Below, in pieces: positions 6,471-10,310 of a stretch of 10,310 bases of DNA. This DNA is from Chloroflexota bacterium (GTDB taxonomy: Bacteria > Chloroflexota > Dormibacteria > CF-121), in the NCBI GenBank assembly GCA_005889285.1, contig VBFF01000097.1:1-10310 (forward strand), given 5' to 3'. The notes beneath the pieces were generated by a model. The model was not told the DNA's origin. It worked only from the letters and a program-made list of their open reading frames with translations, and did no database searches. The stretch's first letter is position 1; each line of letters begins with the position of its first letter. Position numbers and translations under genes: made by a program.

Positions 6471-7382
6471 ATGATCTCGGACGTTGATCTCCTGGACAGC
6501 TATTCCCGAGCCGTCATCTCGGTCGTCGAGTCAGTCGGCCCCGCCGTCGTCGGCGTCAGCGGCGTCGGCACCGGAATGCTGATCACACCCGATGGCTACG
6601 CCCTCACCAACAGTCACGTCGTGAGCGCCGTCAAAGCCTATGAGCTCACCTTGCGCGACGGGTCATCCTTGAAGGCTGAGCTTGTTGGCAAGGATCCCCA
6701 TACCGACCTGGCCGTCCTGCGCGCATCCGGCGCCGGTCTCCCCCACGCCCGCCTCGGCGACTCCAGCCGGCTCCAGGTCGGGCAGCTGGTTGTCGCGATC
6801 GGCCATCCCTTCGGTTTTCAATCCACGGTGACGACCGGCGTCGTCAGCGCCGTCGGCCGCACCATGCGCGCCCAGAGCGGGCGCACCATCGAGAACATCA
6901 TCCAGACCGATGCCGCGCTCAATCCAGGGAATTCCGGTGGCCCGCTGGTCGATACCCGCGGCCAGGTGGTGGGCATCAACACCGCGATTATCGCCATGGC
7001 CCAGGGCATCTGTTTTGCCGTGCCGAGCAACACCGCCCAGCGCGTCGTCTCGGTGCTGATTCGAGACGGCCGCGTGGTCCGCTCCTACCTCGGCATCACC
7101 GGTGAGACCTGGCCGATCCACCGCCGCGTCAATCGCTATTACCACCTGGAGCAGGACACTGGGGTTCGCATCGCGCACGTCGATCCCAATGGGCCCGCCC
7201 AGCAAGCCGGGCTGAAGAAGGAGGACGTCCTGGTGAGTCTGGCGACCCACACCATCAAGGACGTCGACGACCTGCAGCATTTCCTTACCGACTGGCCGGT
7301 CGGCATTCCCGCCGAGGCACAGGTGCTGCGCGGCACCGAGCTGCTCAAGCAGACGATCATCCCGGTCGAGCTCAAGAACTAG
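6471..7382 (+). CDS. HtrA/DegP-type trypsin-like serine protease with one PDZ domain, no export signal
   Basis: From ATG 6471 this is a 303-residue S1C (HtrA-family) protease. The catalytic triad is complete: His49 in TNSHVV, Asp79 in HTDLAVL and Ser155 in GNSGGP. The usual GxGTG strand (residues 31-35) and the AIGHPFG loop (109-115) are also present. A single PDZ domain covers about 206-300, with YLGI as its carboxylate-binding loop and GPAQQAGLKKEDVL following. HtrA proteins act as oligomeric quality-control proteases outside the inner membrane, but no signal peptide or membrane anchor is visible here. The frame is open upstream to 6327, yet that extension overlaps the divergent gene and is also not hydrophobic. 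This suggests a cytoplasmic enzyme. A TTGTTT at 6435-6440 and a poor -10 at 6459-6464 would place initiation at the ATG itself. Confidence 0.93.
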   Translation: MISDVDLLDSYSRAVISVVESVGPAVVGVSGVGTGMLITPDGYALTNSHVVSAVKAYELTLRDGSSLKAELVGKDPHTDLAVLRASGAGLPHARLGDSSRLQVGQLVVAIGHPFGFQSTVTTGVVSAVGRTMRAQSGRTIENIIQTDAALNPGNSGGPLVDTRGQVVGINTAIIAMAQGICFAVPSNTAQRVVSVLIRDGRVVRSYLGITGETWPIHRRVNRYYHLEQDTGVRIAHVDPNGPAQQAGLKKEDVLVSLATHTIKDVDDLQHFLTDWPVGIPAEAQVLRGTELLKQTIIPVELKN

Positions 7383-7412
7383 AGAAGCGCCGCGCGATCG
7401 ACCCGATAGGTT

Positions 7413-9263
7413 CTAGGGACTCGCGACGATCGCAATCACCTGCTGCTGGTAGTGCTGTGGATTGGTCCCGTCGTCGTAGGTGCTCACCGACGTCGTCAGG
7501 CTCGTTGACCCGGCGAAATCGTTGCCGAAGTAATCCCCGATGAAGGTGTCCTTGCCGGTAAAGAGCCCGCTGCCGTAGCGCCAGGGCGCATTGAGCTGCG
7601 GATCCCAGGTATGGGCGCTCAGCCGGATGTTGTTGCCCAACGGCGTGAGGGCCGCGCTGTAGAACTGGAGACTGGTGTTGATGCAGTAGTTGCTGGCGCC
7701 GTACGGCGGCAGCGCGCCGCTGTAATGCGGATTGACGGTATCGAGCGCGATTCCGGCTCCATCGGCCTCCGCGGTTCCCGCCGACGGACAGGCCAGGCGA
7801 CGATCGTAGAAATTGACGCTCACCGTGCCGTTCGCCGCGGCGGCGAGGTTCGGCTGGAACTCGTCAGCCCGCGTCAGGTTGTCATTGACCCGGACGGGGG
7901 CCGTCCATGATTGGCCACCGTCGAAAGACCCCGACAGCATGATGTTGTCGACGCCGCTGGCATAGTCTTCCCAGGACATATAGATCGGATAGCGGCCGTT
8001 GACCTTCGCGGTGCCTACCGTGAAAGTGTCCGTGATGCCATCGGTAAAGGTCGTGTTCGGATACGCCTCGGGTGGGATCGCGACATTCTGAGCGCCTGGT
8101 ACCGGCAGTGGTCCCTGCCAGGTCACGCCGCCATCGGTCGAGTAGTCGACCGCGAGGCTGTAGGTGCTGCGCGACTGGCGGCTCGGAAAGTTCGTGATGC
8201 TGGTCCAGACGGTCCCGCTGGGATCGACATGCGGCAATAAATAGGTGTCTGATGCGCTGCCACTCAGGCTGGGCAGCCGTTGCAGAGGCGTCCAATCCGT
8301 GTGCTTGCCGCCGCGCAATGCTTTGGCGGTCGAGACATAGGCCTTGCTCATCAAGCCATCAAAGCTGAAGTTGACGAACATCGCGTAAATCGTGTTGTAG
8401 TTCGGACTGTTCGGGTTGTTATCGATCGCGATCCATTGCTTGTCCGGCTCCTGGCCCTGGTTGTTGTCGATCGCTACGAAGTCCGGACCGATCACCCCGG
8501 AGGAATTCTTGTGTGTCGTGATCCAGCCGCCGGCTGTATTCGCGCCCACCGGGCGGACGGCGACGCTGACCGCCTCGGGCGGCATCGCCGGGTTGGGGAG
8601 GTTGCTTTTCTGGTACAGCTTGCCGCCAGTGCCATGGGCACCGCCCGCATAGGCAAACTGGTACGGAAGGACGAGTGAGTAGTAATTGCCGTAACCGTCG
8701 AAGGCGCCAATCGGGTCGGTGTTGTCGGTGAAGCCCTCATAGCCCGGGACATGGCCCTGCACCGGCCAGGTCTTGCCGCCATCGAACGACTCGTAGAAAC
8801 CGAGGACGTGGTTGTAGCCCTCGGCACTGACAAACCACTTGCTCGAGGCGATGACGTGATTGGGATGGTTGGGGTCGACTCGCAGGTCAGACTCCGAGTG
8901 ATCGTTGACGAGCATCGGGCCGGCCGCGGGGTAGCCGTTGGCGCTACCGACCTGGTTCGGATAGGGCCCGGCGGCACCGGTGTCTTCGCCGGTGGTGGCA
9001 CTCGGGCACGGGGTCATGCCGGTATAGCCGTCAGTCGTCCCTTTCGTGAAGAATGGCACCTCGGGTCGATAGCAGCTCACCCGCTGACTGGTAACGGCGA
9101 TATTGCTCACCTTGGCCTTGGCATAGCTGGCGGCATAGGTCGTGTCGCTCGGCCCGCCTGGCCGGCTCGTGCCCGCACCCGCCTGGATCGGCATGACGGC
9201 CAAGGCGATGACCACGAAGAATGGCATGCCGACCGCGAGCAGGCGCTGTTGCTTCGACCCCAT
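7413..9263 (-). CDS. Secreted Asp-box (BNR) beta-propeller protein, sialidase-like fold
   Basis: This 616-residue protein begins with a Sec-type signal peptide: a basic start (KQQR), a hydrophobic stretch at about 8-25 and a probable cut near AGAG (28-31). The mature part contains three Asp-box motifs of the S-x-D-x-G-x-T/S-W type: SFDGGKTW (159-166), STDGGVTW (375-382) and SFDGGQSW (446-453). These mark the beta-hairpin turns of sialidase-like propellers. The arginine-containing FRIP/YRIP motif of true sialidases was not found, so enzymatic activity should not be assumed; a binding or structural role is as likely. Four cysteines in the mature chain (64, 86, 492, 527) could form disulfides. 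The C-terminus has TFIGDYFGNDF (573-583), often seen near the end of such propellers. The gene is convergent with the protease and has its own promoter. Confidence 0.85.
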   Translation of the reverse strand: MGSKQQRLLAVGMPFFVVIALAVMPIQAGAGTSRPGGPSDTTYAASYAKAKVSNIAVTSQRVSCYRPEVPFFTKGTTDGYTGMTPCPSATTGEDTGAAGPYPNQVGSANGYPAAGPMLVNDHSESDLRVDPNHPNHVIASSKWFVSAEGYNHVLGFYESFDGGKTWPVQGHVPGYEGFTDNTDPIGAFDGYGNYYSLVLPYQFAYAGGAHGTGGKLYQKSNLPNPAMPPEAVSVAVRPVGANTAGGWITTHKNSSGVIGPDFVAIDNNQGQEPDKQWIAIDNNPNSPNYNTIYAMFVNFSFDGLMSKAYVSTAKALRGGKHTDWTPLQRLPSLSGSASDTYLLPHVDPSGTVWTSITNFPSRQSRSTYSLAVDYSTDGGVTWQGPLPVPGAQNVAIPPEAYPNTTFTDGITDTFTVGTAKVNGRYPIYMSWEDYASGVDNIMLSGSFDGGQSWTAPVRVNDNLTRADEFQPNLAAAANGTVSVNFYDRRLACPSAGTAEADGAGIALDTVNPHYSGALPPYGASNYCINTSLQFYSAALTPLGNNIRLSAHTWDPQLNAPWRYGSGLFTGKDTFIGDYFGNDFAGSTSLTTSVSTYDDGTNPQHYQQQVIAIVASP

Positions 9264-9278
9264 TCCTTACCGAAAACG

Positions 9279-9307
9279 ACCATAGCCGATTAAGTTTCGG
9301 AAAACAA
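9279..9307 (-). promoter_or_regulatory. Sigma-70-type promoter of the secreted propeller gene
   Basis: On the minus strand TTGTTT (9302-9307) and TATGGT (9279-9284) are separated by exactly 17 bases. The expected transcription start near 9271-9273 leaves a leader of only about 8-10 bases before ATG 9263. That leader ends in AAGGA directly against the ATG, too close for normal Shine-Dalgarno use. Confidence 0.6.
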
Positions 9308-9627
9308 GTGGCCGAACGCGAACTACAGGTCTGCCGAGCTCGGGAAGGCAAAGCCGGCAGAACCTGTAGAAAATTGAAGCGACCCATCGTTACGGTTGAT
9401 AACCCGCCGGTGTGACCCAACGAGCCCTTACCGCCGCCCAGTCCACCCGTTTCCGGGAAGACCTTCGCTCCGTACTATTCGAGTCCTTGCGGGCCCGGAG
9501 TTCGGGAGCCCACCGATGTCGTTTCCTTCATCGGCTGGCTTTCTGACAGGTCGCGGACGTAAGTGTAGATTCGCGCGTTATCGGGCCGCAAGTCCAAACT
9601 GCGGTTCGCAAACAGATGATCGTTCGA
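9308..9627. other. Intergenic region without a recognisable gene
   Basis: About 320 bases separate the promoter of the secreted protein from the stop of the PaaC-like gene. The region holds the long hairpin at 9323-9369 and two shorter inverted repeats. The first is GGGC-CCG/CGG-GA-GCCC at 9491-9511. The second is CCGATG/CATCGG at 9513-9518 and 9529-9534. A third short stem (CCGCA/TGCGG) lies at 9586-9604. Open frames here show no coding character. No tRNA, CRISPR or insertion-sequence end was seen. The density of small stems could mean an untranslated RNA, but no family was matched. Confidence 0.5.
9323..9369. repeat. Long near-perfect inverted repeat (hairpin), function unknown
   Basis: CTACAGGT (9323-9330) pairs perfectly with ACCTGTAG (9362-9369). 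CTGCCG (9331-9336) pairs with CGGCAG (9355-9360), leaving only A9361 bulged. GCT/AGC (9338-9340, 9352-9354) can extend the stem toward an 11-base loop. The arms begin 16 bases upstream of the -35 of the secreted-protein promoter. No T-tract follows on either strand, so it is not a standard intrinsic terminator. It could be an operator for a dimeric regulator or part of a structured RNA. Confidence 0.75.
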
Positions 9628-9630
9628 TCA
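9617..9630. repeat. Short palindrome overlapping the stop codon of the PaaC-like gene
   Basis: TGATCG-TT-CGATCA is a 6-base inverted repeat with a 2-base centre, and its right arm contains the TGA stop (9628-9630) of the minus-strand gene. No T-run follows, so a terminator role is not supported. It may be incidental. Confidence 0.4.
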
Positions 9631-10310
9631 GTATTTGCTGGCCTCGAAGAAGCTGCCACAGGCGTGGCACTTGCACTGCATCGTCATCACCTGGCTGCCG
9701 AACAGCGAGATAACCTCCGTATCCGCCGATCGGCAGAACGGACACGGCGGCTTCTCTTCCCTCCCCCGCTCGCGGGGGAGGGCAGGGTGGGGGCTATCCA
9801 CTCGCCGGCATGTAGCGCTTCTCGGCCGGCGGATCGGCTCCCAACCGTGCCACTCGAGCCCGCTCGGCGGAGCGTGCCCGTCGAGCCGCTCTTCGAGTAG
9901 CCGGCGCAGGTCGCGCACGCCGTGCGCCAGCCGCCCCTCGCGGTGCAGCTCGTCGACGTCCGAGTTTTCCGGGCCGATCCACTCGAGCGATTCCCTCCAC
10001 GCACGCGTGAGCGCGGCGCCGGCCTTCACCTCTTGCATCCAGCTCCGACCGTGCAGCGTGTGATAGCGCTCCTCCTGCAGCATCTTCTTGAGCCGTGTTC
10101 GTAGCACGTCGACATTGCCGTTGGCCAGCGACTCCATCATCAGCGTGAAGGCGCTGTCGAGCACGGCGTTGCCGGCGACGAACTCCGACCAGTCGGTCCA
10201 TGGCCGGTCCAGGAATGGCACGTTCGCGTAGCTCGGGCTCTCGTCCGTGCCGGCGTCCGGGGTTCCGAGTTCGCGCAACGAGCCGTACAGCACGCGGCTG
10301 TGGCCGATGT
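9628..10310 (-). CDS. PaaC-like ferritin-fold protein with PaaD-type zinc ribbon, N-terminus missing
   Basis: 226 codons are visible and the frame is still open at the right edge, so the true start lies outside. The fragment opens with GHSRVLYGSLRELG, which matches the diiron-helix motif (E-x-x-G-H-x-R) of PaaA/PaaC proteins of the phenylacetyl-CoA epoxidase. It continues with RPWTDWSEFVAGNAVLDSAF (35-54) and the second metal motif EERYH (79-83). After a variable linker, residues 189-226 form a zinc ribbon (CPFC at 189-192, CHAC at 214-217, then GSFFEASKY) closely resembling the C-terminus of PaaD. The MIP18/DUF59 domain that normally precedes that ribbon in PaaD is absent. The linker (172-185) is encoded by a GC-rich palindromic repeat, and codon use suggests a frameshift near 9835-9842. 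Ring epoxidation is the family role; whether this copy is active is uncertain. Confidence 0.8.
   Translation of the reverse strand, partial: IGHSRVLYGSLRELGTPDAGTDESPSYANVPFLDRPWTDWSEFVAGNAVLDSAFTLMMESLANGNVDVLRTRLKKMLQEERYHTLHGRSWMQEVKAGAALTRAWRESLEWIGPENSDVDELHREGRLAHGVRDLRRLLEERLDGHAPPSGLEWHGWEPIRRPRSATCRRVDSPHPALPRERGREEKPPCPFCRSADTEVISLFGSQVMTMQCKCHACGSFFEASKY
9752..9795. repeat. REP-like GC-rich palindromic element inside the PaaC-like gene
   Basis: The arms CCCTCCCCCGC (9759-9769) and GCGGGGGAGGG (9772-9782) are perfect inverted repeats around a 2-base centre, followed by the asymmetric tail CAGGGTGGGGG (9783-9793). From memory, this palindrome-plus-tail is a type of dispersed repeat met between genes in many bacterial genomes. 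Here it lies inside a reading frame and is translated as SPHPALPRERGREE. The borders are approximate, and no target duplication was recognised. Confidence 0.75.

Noticed and set aside
9323..9400. Riboswitch, suggested by GGCAAAGCC in the hairpin
   Set aside because: It loosely recalls part of the c-di-GMP-I aptamer, but the partner segment and GAAA tetraloop are missing and the downstream plus-strand sequence has no gene to control.
9472..9512. tRNA-like T-loop (TTCGAGTCC at 9478-9486)
   Set aside because: The flanking bases do not form a T stem, and no acceptor or anticodon arm can be drawn.
9396..9713. 105-codon plus-strand open frame
   Set aside because: It crosses the stop of the PaaC-like gene, has a disordered Arg/Ser/Pro composition and no start signal.

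Overview
This is a GC-rich stretch of bacterial chromosome with short gaps between genes and genes on both strands. The most diagnostic taxonomic feature is a long-form (Alu-domain) bacterial SRP RNA. Together with the high GC, scarce Shine-Dalgarno sequences and the gene mix, it suggests a Terrabacteria-type lineage such as Chloroflexota, Dormibacterota or a relative. That placement is an inference and is only weakly held.

Layout. Bases 1-1024 (minus) hold the first ~341 codons of a DHA2-type MFS drug exporter that runs off the left edge. Bases 1144-1427 (minus) encode a large-type SRP RNA, with a -10 element at 1438-1443. Upstream of it is a tightly overlapping three-gene minus-strand operon (3427 to 1460): a TIGR02206/YwaF-type membrane protein, a SirB1-type transglutaminase-fold plus TPR protein, and a small four-helix membrane protein. 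Divergent from this operon is a plus-strand run of a dihydrofolate reductase/RibD-C-type reductase (3451), a small unknown protein (4020) and an HD-GYP cyclic-di-GMP phosphodiesterase with an extracytoplasmic sensor domain and HAMP (4363-6120). A small charged helical protein (6143-6415, minus) is divergent from an HtrA-type serine protease with one PDZ domain and no export signal (6471-7382, plus). Convergent to the protease is a 616-residue secreted protein with three Asp-boxes (7413-9263, minus), which has a readable promoter and a long hairpin upstream. The right edge (9628-10310, minus) is a PaaC-like ferritin-fold protein that carries a PaaD-type zinc ribbon at its C-terminus. A GC-rich palindromic repeat sits inside its reading frame.

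Nothing here forms an obvious defence, mobile or biosynthetic cluster. The genes look like chromosomal housekeeping, signalling and envelope functions. The most unusual item is the right-hand gene. A dispersed-type palindrome appears to have landed between its two domains, and codon use suggests a nearby one-base frameshift that lets translation still reach the zinc ribbon. Secondary points of interest are the unexplained hairpin at 9323-9369, the apparently cytoplasmic HtrA, and several starts with no Shine-Dalgarno sequence.
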